A DNA stretch of 64,000 nt from Chitinophaga eiseniae (GTDB lineage: Bacteria > Bacteroidota > Bacteroidia > Chitinophagales > Chitinophagaceae). The notes below the pieces were generated by a model. That model saw nothing but the letters and a program-made list of their open reading frames with translations. It was not told the origin of the DNA and made no database searches. The stretch spans positions 248,001 through 312,000 of the forward strand of contig NZ_JABAHZ010000001.1 in assembly GCF_012641265.1 (NCBI RefSeq), read 5' to 3'. A program made the position numbers and the translations under genes. Of the stretch, positions 35,267 through 43,472 are shown piece after piece. Each line of letters begins with the position of its first letter. The first letter of the stretch is position 1.

Positions 35267-36315
35267 AAAACAGGTGTTTCGGCTAATTCCAGGTTAAGGG
35301 AGAGCATTTTCTCTTTTTCTACGCCTATACTGTGCAGCATATTTTTCCATCTTTCAGATAATTTCCTGGCGTCATCATCATCGCCCAAAACCCAGATCAC
35401 GTTGGTTTGTTTGAGTACCGTGCGGTTGATATCATTGGAAGAAAAGGTATCTACAAAGCTGAGAAAACGCTCGGGGCTGATCAGCTCTTCTTTGATGGGG
35501 TGACCGGGATTAATATCATCGATCACCAATATAGAAGCCCGGCGCCAGGTCCAGAGGGTGTCGGCCGTAGCGTGTTCGTCCTGTTCAAAGAACATGCAAT
35601 ACAATTTCATGGCAGAGGTGTATACAGCTGCGTGGTGACGGATAGATAACTCGGTGGCAATGGCCACGCTGAGGCTGGTCTTGCCGCTTCTCTTCGGGCC
35701 AAACAGGAACAGGTGCATTCCCTGTACTTCGTTATCCAAAAAACGTTGTACAATGGCCACATCAGTGTCCGGTATTTTTTCCGTATTCCATTGGCTGAGG
35801 CGGAACTGGAAGGGATAAGCCGGTGTTTGCAGGTACATTTTGGTGAGATACCAGTAATAGGCGGGATATATCATGCCGATCGCCAGCACAATGGCTATCA
35901 TCAGCGCCGTGTCGGTAGGAGCGCAGCAAAGCGAAGCCGTGAAGGCGCCGAACCAGAAGAACAGCAGATCGGTAACGGTATCGAACGCAATATTGCCCCA
36001 GGCTGGTTGAAATACATAGGCCTTTTTTACATCGCCACGTTTAGAGAGCAGTAAAGGTCCCAGGAAATTGAAGGTTTCAAAAAGCAACCATATAGCGCTT
36101 ATCACCGAAGCGGCCCAGAGAGCAGCGCTGGTATCTGCCATCCTTTTTTTTAGGAAAAGAAAGAACAGGAAAGTAGGAATAAAGCCCAGGGAAAAATGAC
36201 CGAACTGGTTGGCCAGCCAGGAATAAGTAAGGGTAACACCCCGGTAGGAATCTTTACCAATCAGGTCGGCCAGCAACTGCCGGTACATATTTTTACTTGT
36301 AATAGCACGCTTCAT
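35263..36315 (-). CDS. Membrane-anchored P-loop (AAA-like) ATPase
   Basis: 350 residues from the ATG at 36315; the open frame extends further but that part lacks signals. Four membrane helices in the first 185 residues (LGFIPTFLFFLFL, ALWAASVISAIWLLF, TVTDLLFFWFGAFT, MIAIVLAIGMIYPAYYW) precede a cytoplasmic NTPase domain with Walker A FGPKRSGKTSLS, Walker B ASILVIDDIN and a sensor-1-like VIWVLGDDDDAR. I do not recognise the family. The N-terminal part contains GNIAFDTVTDLLFFW, like membrane proteins that hold a small domain at the bilayer. Stop overlaps the convergent LuxR gene. Confidence 0.7.
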   Translation of the reverse strand: MKRAITSKNMYRQLLADLIGKDSYRGVTLTYSWLANQFGHFSLGFIPTFLFFLFLKKRMADTSAALWAASVISAIWLLFETFNFLGPLLLSKRGDVKKAYVFQPAWGNIAFDTVTDLLFFWFGAFTASLCCAPTDTALMIAIVLAIGMIYPAYYWYLTKMYLQTPAYPFQFRLSQWNTEKIPDTDVAIVQRFLDNEVQGMHLFLFGPKRSGKTSLSVAIATELSIRHHAAVYTSAMKLYCMFFEQDEHATADTLWTWRRASILVIDDINPGHPIKEELISPERFLSFVDTFSSNDINRTVLKQTNVIWVLGDDDDARKLSERWKNMLHSIGVEKEKMLSLNLELAETPVF

Positions 36316-36470
36316 GTGTACAAATAGGAATAAGGAATGCAATAATAGCCGGTAAAGATAAAAATACTTTGATGAGAAGGCGGTTTCTCTCCCCAAAAAA
36401 ATCGACTTTTGTAACGGCCCGGCGTATACGCATACCAGTGATATGCAGGGAATAAAATGACAGACGCTAT

Positions 36471-37172
36471 ATGGCAAAACGTGCAACAGTAATACCACAG
36501 ATCAACCCGTCTTCCTTTAAATTTTTACAACAGCTGAAGGCGAATAATAACAGGGACTGGTTTAATGAACATAAAACAACGTTTATCCAGGAACAAGATG
36601 CGGTAGCGGCATTCGCAGATGCCCTGCTGGAGCAGTTGTCGACCCACGACCTGATAGAAACGCCCTCAGGCAAGAAGAGCCTGTTCCGCATTTACCGGGA
36701 TACCCGTTTCTCACAAGATAAAACGCCTTACAAATCCCATTGGAGCCTGGCTTTTAGACGGGCTACCAGGCAACGGAGGGGTGGATATTATATGCAGCTG
36801 GAACCTGGCAACAGCTTTATTGGCGGTGGCTTTTTTGGCCCCGTAGCCGACGACCTGAAAAAGATCAGGGATGAAATTGCCTTTGACGCGGCGCCGCTAC
36901 GGAAAATATTGAAAAGCCGGGCATTTACCTCCCTGTTTGGCACTTTACAAGGGGAGCAGCTGAAAACCGCCCCTAAAGGCTTTGATGCGGATCATGAAGC
37001 CATTGACCTGTTAAGGTATAAGCAGTTTCTTCTTATCCGTAATTTTTCTGATAAAGAGGTATTGAGTGAATCTTTTCTGGCAGAGGCTAACCGCACCTTC
37101 CAGGGAATGCGGCCTTTCTTCGATTATATGAGCATGGCGCTAACAGCCGATGCCAATGGCGAGGAAGCATAG
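36471..37172 (+). CDS. DUF2461-family protein
   Basis: 233 residues, soluble. The N-terminal block NPSSFKFLQQLKANNNRDWFNEHKTTF and RIYRDTRFSQDKTPYKSHWSLAFRR, with a later GGYYMQLEPGNSFIGGGFF, are the defining segments of this widespread uncharacterised family. It is divergent from the P-loop ATPase gene with a 155-bp gap. A 10-bp hairpin follows its stop. Confidence 0.88.
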   Translation: MAKRATVIPQINPSSFKFLQQLKANNNRDWFNEHKTTFIQEQDAVAAFADALLEQLSTHDLIETPSGKKSLFRIYRDTRFSQDKTPYKSHWSLAFRRATRQRRGGYYMQLEPGNSFIGGGFFGPVADDLKKIRDEIAFDAAPLRKILKSRAFTSLFGTLQGEQLKTAPKGFDADHEAIDLLRYKQFLLIRNFSDKEVLSESFLAEANRTFQGMRPFFDYMSMALTADANGEEA

Positions 37173-37179
37173 CTTTTTA

Positions 37180-37204
37180 TGCGGGAGATCAGAAATCTCC
37201 CGCA
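37180..37204 (+). terminator. Perfect hairpin after the DUF2461 gene
   Basis: TGCGGGAGAT and ATCTCCCGCA with a 5-nt loop, 7 bp past the stop. No T-run follows directly, so it may be a weak terminator or a stabilising stem. A second G5/C5 hairpin followed by TGTTTTAATTTT lies at about 37222-37255, just before the next start codon. Confidence 0.5.
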
Positions 37205-37261
37205 ATCATCCTATATAATAATTGGGGGAACAGGCATACCCCCTGTTTTAATTTTCAAGAT

Positions 37262-37744
37262 ATGGAAAACGAACCATCCTCCATTTTCGACGAAGAGTTT
37301 TTAACGGAAACGACTATACGACGTCGCCACCTGTTATCCAAGCCATTAAAGCGATATGTCTGGTGGTTCCTGGTACTTTGTAGCCTGGGTGCGCTCCACA
37401 CCATGAAGGAGCTTTATAGGGCTATCGGTGACCCTGACCGGGAAGAACAGGCAATTGGGCAAGCATTGATCCTGGTATTCCTGGTTTTGTGGGTCTTATC
37501 AAGTTTACTCATTTTGAGGGAAAAGAAACCGGGCATCCTATTGGCATTGATCGTTACCGGCATTTCTATATTACTGCAGTTTTTTAATATCGGAAGCGTT
37601 CTTTTGTGGCCAGGAGATCATCTTAATCCTGTGATTTCCACCATTGGCACCGCTGTAATTAGCCTGGCGCTGGAAATACCTTACGCCATCATGCTATGGA
37701 AGGTCAGAACGAAATGGGAGGCAATCGATATGTCGAGGCCATAA
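37262..37744 (+). CDS. Hypothetical four-helix membrane protein
   Basis: 160 residues. No recognisable family. Four hydrophobic segments are visible (WWFLVLCSLGAL, ALILVFLVLWVLSSLLIL, GILLALIVTGISILLQFF, STIGTAVISLALEIPYAIML) after a 30-residue charged cytoplasmic head containing RRRHLLSKPLKRY. It stands alone, convergent with a small lipoprotein gene. Codon usage matches its neighbours, which supports it being real. Confidence 0.65.
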   Translation: MENEPSSIFDEEFLTETTIRRRHLLSKPLKRYVWWFLVLCSLGALHTMKELYRAIGDPDREEQAIGQALILVFLVLWVLSSLLILREKKPGILLALIVTGISILLQFFNIGSVLLWPGDHLNPVISTIGTAVISLALEIPYAIMLWKVRTKWEAIDMSRP

Positions 37745-37756
37745 GCTATACCTGCA

Positions 37757-38089
37757 TTATTCTTCCACCACGTGATACCGGTCTTCTTCCACTAGTATTA
37801 CTGCTTGCGGCACTAATTCCTGACCCGGTTCCACTTCTGCTACGGTATCTATCATGGCTCTTTCCGAAAAAGAATCGCGGGTGGGGGAGGTAGCAGCATG
37901 TACTGCCGGGTGTTTGGGCGTATAGTCGTTGGCGGTACTATCTAAAAAATCTGCCGGAATGCTTTCCTGCAATACGATATCGTTGGGAGCTGGGTGTTCA
38001 GGAGCTGCGAGGATGCCTTTCCGGTGAGCTGAAAATTTACAAGCGGTGGCTGTCAATAGCATACAAACAACGATAGGAAAGAGGCGCAT
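37757..38089 (-). CDS. Small hypothetical lipoprotein
   Basis: 110 residues. A short signal peptide ends in the lipobox TATAC (Cys17). The rest is acidic and proline-rich with no predicted fold, ending in VILVEEDRYHVVEE. No homologous family is recognised. It is convergent with the four-helix membrane protein gene, 12 bp apart, and divergent from the hydroxyacid dehydrogenase gene. Confidence 0.6.
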   Translation of the reverse strand: MRLFPIVVCMLLTATACKFSAHRKGILAAPEHPAPNDIVLQESIPADFLDSTANDYTPKHPAVHAATSPTRDSFSERAMIDTVAEVEPGQELVPQAVILVEEDRYHVVEE

Positions 38090-38219
38090 GGGGTAGTTTC
38101 CTTTTTACTACTAAGATATAAAAAAATATTGCATTTGTAAAGACTCTTGTAAACAAGACAGGTTTATCTGGTTAATCGCGCGAATGGTGGTAACTTGCAT
38201 AAAATAGTGGAGGAGCTAT

Positions 38220-39188
38220 ATGAGTATCGCCATTTTAGATGATTACCAGCACGTTATCCAGGGGCTGGAATGTTTCAATATGCTCGATGAGCAGGAGGAA
38301 GTACTTATTTTACATACCGCAGAAAAAGATCCGGCCCGCCTTGCCGCCGCCCTGGATGGCGTAGAAGTGCTGGTGCTGACCCGCGAAAGAACAGATATCA
38401 ACGAAGCTTTGTTGTCCCGGTTACCTCATTTAAGACTGATTAGCCAAACCGGTAAAATTTCCCGGCATATAGACCTCGACGCGTGCAACAAACATGGTGT
38501 GGCCGTGGCGGAAGGCGTAGGTTCTCCCATTGCGCCGGCGGAACTGACCTGGGCCCTGATCATGAATGTACTTCGCCAGATTCCCGCTGCCATTGAAGGG
38601 ATGAAGCATGGGAAATGGCAGGTGAATATGGGACAATCGGTACATGGAAAAACTATTGGCATCTGGGGATACGGCAAAATCGGTAAGATGGTGGCCAACT
38701 ATGCGAAGGTGTTTGGCGCGCGTGTATTGGTATGGGGGAGCGAGGACTCCCGGGGAAAAGCGCTGGAGGATGGTTTTGATAAAGCTGCCAGCAAGGCGGC
38801 GTTTTTTTCCCAGGCCGATGTGATCTCCCTGCACCTGCGCCTGAATGAATCCACCACCGGCATTGTCCAGGAAATTGACCTGGATATGATGAAACCCACC
38901 GCGGTATTGATTAATACTGCCAGGGCGGAATTAATAGCGCCGGATGCGCTGCTGAATGCGTTGAAAAAGGGACGGCCCGGTTTTGCCGGTATCGACGTAT
39001 ATGAAGAAGAGCCGGTATATAACCCCCATGACGAACTACTGAAAATGCCGAACGTAGTATGTACACCACATATAGGCTATGTAGAAAAGAATGGATACGA
39101 ATTATATTTCGGGGCAGCCTTTGAAAATGTGATCAACTTTCTCGAGGGCGCCCCTACGCATATTGTAAACCCGCAGGTGCTGCGTTGA
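38220..39188 (+). CDS. D-2-hydroxyacid dehydrogenase family protein
   Basis: 322 residues, cytoplasmic. The NAD-binding Rossmann motif is TIGIWGYGKIGKMVANYAKVFG (about 145-166); catalytic Arg is in LINTARAELI, Glu in YEEEPVYNPHDELLKMPN and His in CTPHIGYVEKNG. The N-terminal SIAILDDYQHVIQG is typical of a branch near phosphoglycerate dehydrogenase that is not SerA, lacking the ACT domain. The substrate is unknown. ATG follows GGAGGAGCTAT, a rare good Shine-Dalgarno site in this window. Confidence 0.85.
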   Translation: MSIAILDDYQHVIQGLECFNMLDEQEEVLILHTAEKDPARLAAALDGVEVLVLTRERTDINEALLSRLPHLRLISQTGKISRHIDLDACNKHGVAVAEGVGSPIAPAELTWALIMNVLRQIPAAIEGMKHGKWQVNMGQSVHGKTIGIWGYGKIGKMVANYAKVFGARVLVWGSEDSRGKALEDGFDKAASKAAFFSQADVISLHLRLNESTTGIVQEIDLDMMKPTAVLINTARAELIAPDALLNALKKGRPGFAGIDVYEEEPVYNPHDELLKMPNVVCTPHIGYVEKNGYELYFGAAFENVINFLEGAPTHIVNPQVLR

Positions 39189-39197
39189 TTGTAGCTA

Positions 39198-39674
39198 TCA
39201 GGGCTGATAGGGGCCGCCGGGTTCTCCCCAGCCCCACTTAGGCATGGGCTCATGAGGGTTCATCGTGAGGTTGGTATCCTGGGAGTTGATGACCGCTATC
39301 CTGGTACCCCATTCTATATAGGCTGCAAATGCCGACCGGAACTCCGGATCTGCCGGCAGTTCCAGCTCATCGGCTGTGGCCACCAGCAGTTGTACCCATC
39401 TTTTCCGGTGTTCCTCTGTGAGATGCCGGCCCAGATGCTTCGTTACCATCGCTGCATGCGACCCTTCGTTACTACTATATATTTTAGGCCCTCCAAATAC
39501 CTCCGCAAAAAAATGCGCCACATGCACCTGGTGGGTGGGCGACATATGCCTGAAGATTGGTTCCAGTAAGTCGTCCTTCAATACCTTGTCGTAAAATGCC
39601 ACCATCAATTTTTCAAATACCGGCATCCCGCCCGCCCATTCATAAAGCGAAGGGACTTGTTTATTCGTTTCCAT
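39198..39674 (-). CDS. Truncated hemoglobin (group II-like)
   Basis: 158 residues from the ATG at 39674 (the open frame goes further up to 39710). The globin core has SLYEWAGGMPVFEKLMVAFYDKVLKDDLLEPIFRHMSP and the proximal-histidine helix around HLGRHLTEEHRKRWVQLL. Such proteins bind oxygen or nitric oxide and are often linked to nitrosative stress. The tail of about 25 residues (TNLTMNPHEPMPKWGWGEPGGP) is an unusual proline-tryptophan-rich extension. Convergent with the dehydrogenase gene, 9 bp apart. Confidence 0.85.
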   Translation of the reverse strand: METNKQVPSLYEWAGGMPVFEKLMVAFYDKVLKDDLLEPIFRHMSPTHQVHVAHFFAEVFGGPKIYSSNEGSHAAMVTKHLGRHLTEEHRKRWVQLLVATADELELPADPEFRSAFAAYIEWGTRIAVINSQDTNLTMNPHEPMPKWGWGEPGGPYQP

Positions 39675-40026
39675 GTTGCTTGGTTTAACAATAAATGATA
39701 AAGCTACCATCGTCGCACGACGAAATCAACAACTTACCAAAAAGTAAGTTCAATAAGAAAAGAAATATCCGGGCCATCATTTTTTGTTTGCGGGAGAGAA
39801 GAAAAGGCAGGCTAACGCCAACGATAGTACGTTTTACGCCATGGGTATACGTAAACATTTTATCCCGGAAAACGGATGAGCAGAAATTATATAGGATAAA
39901 CGCATAAAAGTAACGATATGTCTTCTTAAGTGCTAATTTAATATTAGCAGCAAGCCCGGCGTTGACAATTTGTATCTCACTGCCGTATATTTGAGGGTGA
40001 TATTCACAGGCAGGTAAAATTATAAG
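39675..40026. other. Intergenic region between globin and 40027 gene
   Basis: 352 bp, divergent promoters expected. A 131-codon open frame on the minus strand covers it, but it overlaps the start of the next plus-strand gene, is rich in rare residues, and has no convincing start. I see no gene, repeat or terminator here. Confidence 0.45.
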
Positions 40027-40314
40027 ATGGATTTTAATCAGTTTAAACAATCCTTGCAACAGGCGCGTCCACCGGAACATATCTCTGTGTTCCTGGAATC
40101 ATTATGGTACGATGGCAAAGGCGATTGGGCCAGGGCCCACGACCTGGTCGACGATTTGCCCGGAACGACTGCTGCCCGCGTGCATGCCTACTTACACCGG
40201 GTAGAGGGCGACCTTGGCAACGCGGACTATTGGTATCGCCAGGCCGGAGAAAAACGTCCCGCCTGTTCCCTGCAGGAAGAGTGGGAGCTGCTGGTTCACC
40301 ATTTTATAAAGTAA
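40027..40314 (+). CDS. Conserved small hypothetical protein
   Basis: 95 residues, soluble, helical. MDFNQFKQSLQQARPPEHISVFLESLWYDGKGDWARAHDL and the C-terminal EEWELLVHHFIK give a compact helical-repeat look similar to a TPR pair (GDLGNADYWYRQAGEKRP). No function is assigned. It is a single gene with its own promoter region, 139 bp before the PUL 2 regulator. Confidence 0.6.
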   Translation: MDFNQFKQSLQQARPPEHISVFLESLWYDGKGDWARAHDLVDDLPGTTAARVHAYLHRVEGDLGNADYWYRQAGEKRPACSLQEEWELLVHHFIK

Positions 40315-40358
40315 TATCTCACACACTTTACGGGTACTTTCTACATTTGTGATTGATT

Positions 40359-40382
40359 ATTAGTGTATAGAAAAACACTAAT
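40359..40382. promoter_or_regulatory. Inverted repeat with TTAGTGT before the PUL 2 regulator gene
   Basis: ATTAGTGT and ACACTAAT separated by 8 bp. The half site contains TTAGTG, the same word that forms the direct-repeat arrays at 43015 and 43473. It lies 72 bp before the regulator start, so it may be an autoregulatory site, though the arrangement (inverted) is different. Confidence 0.4.
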
Positions 40383-40453
40383 TATTTGTATATTCCACGA
40401 AGCCCGGATCAGTTTATTATTGAATCGTTAGTTATTTTAGTCTTTACCGGAGT

Positions 40454-42997
40454 ATGTGGAAATTTATCCTTTTACTGTTCTTATCTGTTCTTCTTTTTAT
40501 ACCTGCTGATTATGCGCAGTCTTATGGACTTCGCTTTTCCAGCCATGAAGCAGTACAGGAAAAACGTACCTCGCTGGATCTTACCTCCGCCGGCTCACTG
40601 TGTATTAAAAAGAATACCTCGCTGTCGTTCAACCTCAATTTTCTCCCTTATAAAGAAACTTACTTCGGCTACGTAGTGCGCATTATTACGGATAGTCACC
40701 AGAATATAGACCTGGTATATAACCAAAAGGAACGCACCTTTAACTTCCTGATCGGTGAAAATTACTCCACCGCTTTCGTGGTAGATTCTGCTGCCCTGTT
40801 TGGCCAATGGACCCGCATAGGGATTGCATTTGACGTGACCGGGCACCAGGCTTCCGTATCCGTAAATGGCCGCACCATTGCCCATGGCCCGGTGAAACTA
40901 CAGGCAGGTACCTGTATGCACGTGTTTTTTGGCACCAACACCTACGAAGGATTTCAAACGGTGGATATTCCGCCAATGAACATACGCGATATCCAGATCA
41001 GTGAGGAAGGACAGGTTAAATACAAGTGGCCCCTGTCGGAAAACGATGGGCATATAGCCGTGGACGTGATAGCCGGGAAAAAGGCCGCCATCCGGAATGC
41101 CGACTGGATTGGGCCTAAACACCGCCAGTGGCGCCTGTTGCAAAGCTGGGAAATAAACGGTAACCCCAGCGTGGCTTTCGACCGGGACAACGAAGTGCTG
41201 TATGTGGTGTCGCGCGACTCCCTGTATGATATCTCTTTTAAGCAGGAGCTGAAACACGCCGGGAAATTATCACAGCCGCTGGATTCCCTCATGCCCGGCA
41301 ACCAGTCGGTATTCAATCCTTTCAATCATCGCTTGTATAACTATTATATAGATCATCAGAAAGCAGGAGTCTACGATACGGTGGCCCGCAAATGGGATGT
41401 GAGCTATGCGCCGGATCTGCTCACGGTTTTCTGGCAGGCCAATAAGTTCGTGTCCAGGGCCGACTCGTCCCTGTATGTACTACTAGGGTATGGACAATTA
41501 CAATATAAGAACAAAGTACAGCGGTACCGGTTGGCCGATAAACAATGGGATTCCATTGCCACTACCGGCGAGCGGATTACGCCCCGTTACCTGGCGGCAG
41601 TAGGCGCCACGCCTAATGGCGATACCGCGTATGTGCTGGGAGGATACGGCAGCAATAGCGGTAACCAGGTGGTGAACCCCCGCCATTACTACGACCTGGT
41701 GCGGTACGTGGTAAAGGACCGGGCGTTTCATAAAATATACCAGTTGCCCGACCCGCCTGCACAGTTTTGCTTTGCCAACAGCCTGGTGCTTGATGCCGAT
41801 CATAAAACCTGGTATGCGCTGATTTTCCCCGACGACAAATTCAATACAGCTTTACAGCTGATTCGCGGCTCGCTGGAAACGCCGGGCTATACCCCGTTGG
41901 CGGGTACCATTCCCTATTCTTTTCACGACATCAAGTCATTTGCCGACCTCTATTATTGTAAAGACAGTAAGCAACTGGTGGCTGTAACATTATATACGTC
42001 GAAAGACAACATGACTACCGTGAAGGTATACACGCTGGAGTTTCCGCCGGAACTGTTGACAGCCGATGCAGCTTTACCGGTTTCATCGCCATTCCGTTGG
42101 TACTATTTACTGGTGCTACCGGTATTGGGACTGTTGGTATGGTGGTGGAAAGGCCGTCGCCCGCAGGCGGTTACGGTGGTAGCCGTGCAGCCTGCGCCGG
42201 TAGCACCGGAAGAGAAGGAAGTTTTGGCAGAAGCTATGCCGGAGCAGGAGATAGCAGTATTACCCGAACCTGGTAAACGGGGACATGTCTTTTTCTTCGG
42301 TCCTTTTGAAGTACAGGATAAAGAAGGGCAGGATGTTACCAGGTTCTTTACGCCGCTCCTGAAGGAATTGTTCCTCCTGATCAGCATTCATACCCTGCGT
42401 ACCGGCAAAGGTATTTCATCGGAAAGGCTGTATGCCACCCTTTGGCGCGATAAGTCAAATAAGGAAGCGCAGAATAACCGTTCGGTGAATATGGTAAAGC
42501 TGAAAGCGATCCTGGATAAGTTGGGCGCCTGTGCATTTGTGAAGGAGGCTGACCGCTGGAGCTTACAATATGCGCCATCTGATATCCGGATGGACCTGGC
42601 CGATTTTCAACAGCTGTTGCAGGCGCCGCGCCCATTCAGTAAGGACCGGGTACGGGAGCTATTGGGCATCCTGCGTCGGGGCGCTTTTCTGCCCGATGCC
42701 CATTACACCTGGCTGGAAGACATTCAGTCGGAGATTTCCAATGCTGCGCTGACGATGTTGACCGATGCCGCGGAGCAGTTTCCCGCCGACGCCGAGTTCC
42801 TGATCGAAATAGCCGATAGTATTTTCCTCTTTGACCTGGTAAATGAAGAGGCGTTGCGACTCAAATGCAGCAGTCTTATTTCCCTGGGCCGTCATTCGCT
42901 GGCGAAAGCAGCGTTCAACAAATTCACCAAAGAGTACCTCCATATGTATGGAGAAGAATTCCCGCAGGTGTTTACCGACTTCTCCGGCGATAAATAA
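40454..42997 (+). CDS. Membrane-spanning PUL regulator: periplasmic beta-sandwich and kelch-like sensor with SARP/OmpR-type DNA-binding domain
   Basis: 847 residues. Signal peptide to about 21, then a concanavalin/LamG-like beta-sandwich (about 25-225), a beta-propeller with kelch-like blades (about 230-540; TPRYLAAVGATPNGDTAYVLGGYG), and one membrane helix (about 546-566, YYLLVLPVLGLLVWWW). After a proline- and glutamate-rich linker, a winged helix of the OmpR/SARP type (about 609-705; LLKELFLLISIHTLRTGKGISSERLYATLWRD, NNRSVNMVKLKAILDKLG) and a C-terminal BTAD-like helical domain follow. The protein can sense a glycan outside and bind DNA inside without phosphorelay. It directly precedes PUL 2; repeats upstream of susC are its likely sites. 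Confidence 0.82.
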   Translation: MWKFILLLFLSVLLFIPADYAQSYGLRFSSHEAVQEKRTSLDLTSAGSLCIKKNTSLSFNLNFLPYKETYFGYVVRIITDSHQNIDLVYNQKERTFNFLIGENYSTAFVVDSAALFGQWTRIGIAFDVTGHQASVSVNGRTIAHGPVKLQAGTCMHVFFGTNTYEGFQTVDIPPMNIRDIQISEEGQVKYKWPLSENDGHIAVDVIAGKKAAIRNADWIGPKHRQWRLLQSWEINGNPSVAFDRDNEVLYVVSRDSLYDISFKQELKHAGKLSQPLDSLMPGNQSVFNPFNHRLYNYYIDHQKAGVYDTVARKWDVSYAPDLLTVFWQANKFVSRADSSLYVLLGYGQLQYKNKVQRYRLADKQWDSIATTGERITPRYLAAVGATPNGDTAYVLGGYGSNSGNQVVNPRHYYDLVRYVVKDRAFHKIYQLPDPPAQFCFANSLVLDADHKTWYALIFPDDKFNTALQLIRGSLETPGYTPLAGTIPYSFHDIKSFADLYYCKDSKQLVAVTLYTSKDNMTTVKVYTLEFPPELLTADAALPVSSPFRWYYLLVLPVLGLLVWWWKGRRPQAVTVVAVQPAPVAPEEKEVLAEAMPEQEIAVLPEPGKRGHVFFFGPFEVQDKEGQDVTRFFTPLLKELFLLISIHTLRTGKGISSERLYATLWRDKSNKEAQNNRSVNMVKLKAILDKLGACAFVKEADRWSLQYAPSDIRMDLADFQQLLQAPRPFSKDRVRELLGILRRGAFLPDAHYTWLEDIQSEISNAALTMLTDAAEQFPADAEFLIEIADSIFLFDLVNEEALRLKCSSLISLGRHSLAKAAFNKFTKEYLHMYGEEFPQVFTDFSGDK

Positions 42998-43014
42998 AAA
43001 ATATTTTAACGGTT

Positions 43015-43072
43015 CTAATACCGGTGTTAGTGCTTTATTAGTGCCTTCATTAAGGGCCGGCAGCTACCTTGC
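43015..43072 (+). promoter_or_regulatory. Phased TTAG-type repeat array and promoter, copy A
   Basis: Four tetramers CTAA, TTAG, TTAG, TTAA start at 43015, 43027, 43038 and 43050 (spacings 12, 11, 12), and the -7-like box TACCTTGC starts 15 bp after the last one at 43065. Consensus of the heptamers is TTAgTGC. This is the layout of SARP activator sites, which are direct heptamers one helical turn apart ending just before the promoter. Confidence 0.6.
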
Positions 43073-43174
43073 AGGTAAGAAATGAATAAGACAAGATTCC
43101 ACGTCTTGGGCACTTAGGCCGTTTTTATTACGAATGACAGCATGCTGGTGAGGTAGTTCACCAGCATTTTTTTT
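43065..43174 (+). ncRNA. Predicted short transcript (sRNA or leader peptide RNA) upstream of SusC
   Basis: A promoter-like box at 43065 and a strong terminator at 43142-43174 frame a transcript of about 95 nt. It has an inner stem CAAGA/TCTTG and an 11-codon frame at 43082 (MNKTRFHVLGT, then TAG). It lies in the same direction as SusC but ends before it. Either a trans-acting RNA or a leader is possible; existence is inferred from promoter and terminator alone. Confidence 0.45.
43142..43174 (+). terminator. Intrinsic terminator upstream of SusC of PUL 2
   Basis: ATGCTGGTGA and TCACCAGCAT, 6-nt loop, followed by eight T. It is 145 bp past the regulator stop and 395 bp before SusC, so it could also end the regulator transcript. 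Confidence 0.88.
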
Positions 43175-43374
43175 ATGGGTACTCACCTGAACCCGCCTAC
43201 GAAAAGAACGAAATCGGGATAGTTTGATCAGTTAAAGTGATATGAAATGAATATTTTTCAATTTATTGATTATTAATTTGTTGTGGGCGTTGTTTGTTAG
43301 GGTGCTTTTATTGTATTTAATATTTTACTTTAAGTGAACAGGCACCTGCGCCGTGCCCGTCATATATAAGAATG

Positions 43375-43402
43375 TCGTCCCGGGTACGCCTCCCCGGGAC
43401 GA
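43375..43402. other. Perfect 10-bp G/C hairpin in the PUL 2 control region
   Basis: TCGTCCCGGG and CCCGGGACGA with an 8-nt loop, no T-run on either side. It lies about 70 bp upstream of array B. It could be a protein site or an RNA stem; nothing distinguishes them here. Confidence 0.45.
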
Positions 43403-43472
43403 TGTGTAAGACCAACGAAATAGCCCGCCTTCTTGTCTTTTCTCCGGAAAAAAAATTTAAGAAAATGCCCCA

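Noticed and set aside
39685..40080. 131-codon minus-strand frame between globin and the 40027 gene
   Set aside because: Overlaps the start of the better supported 40027 gene; composition is typical of non-coding A+T-rich DNA.
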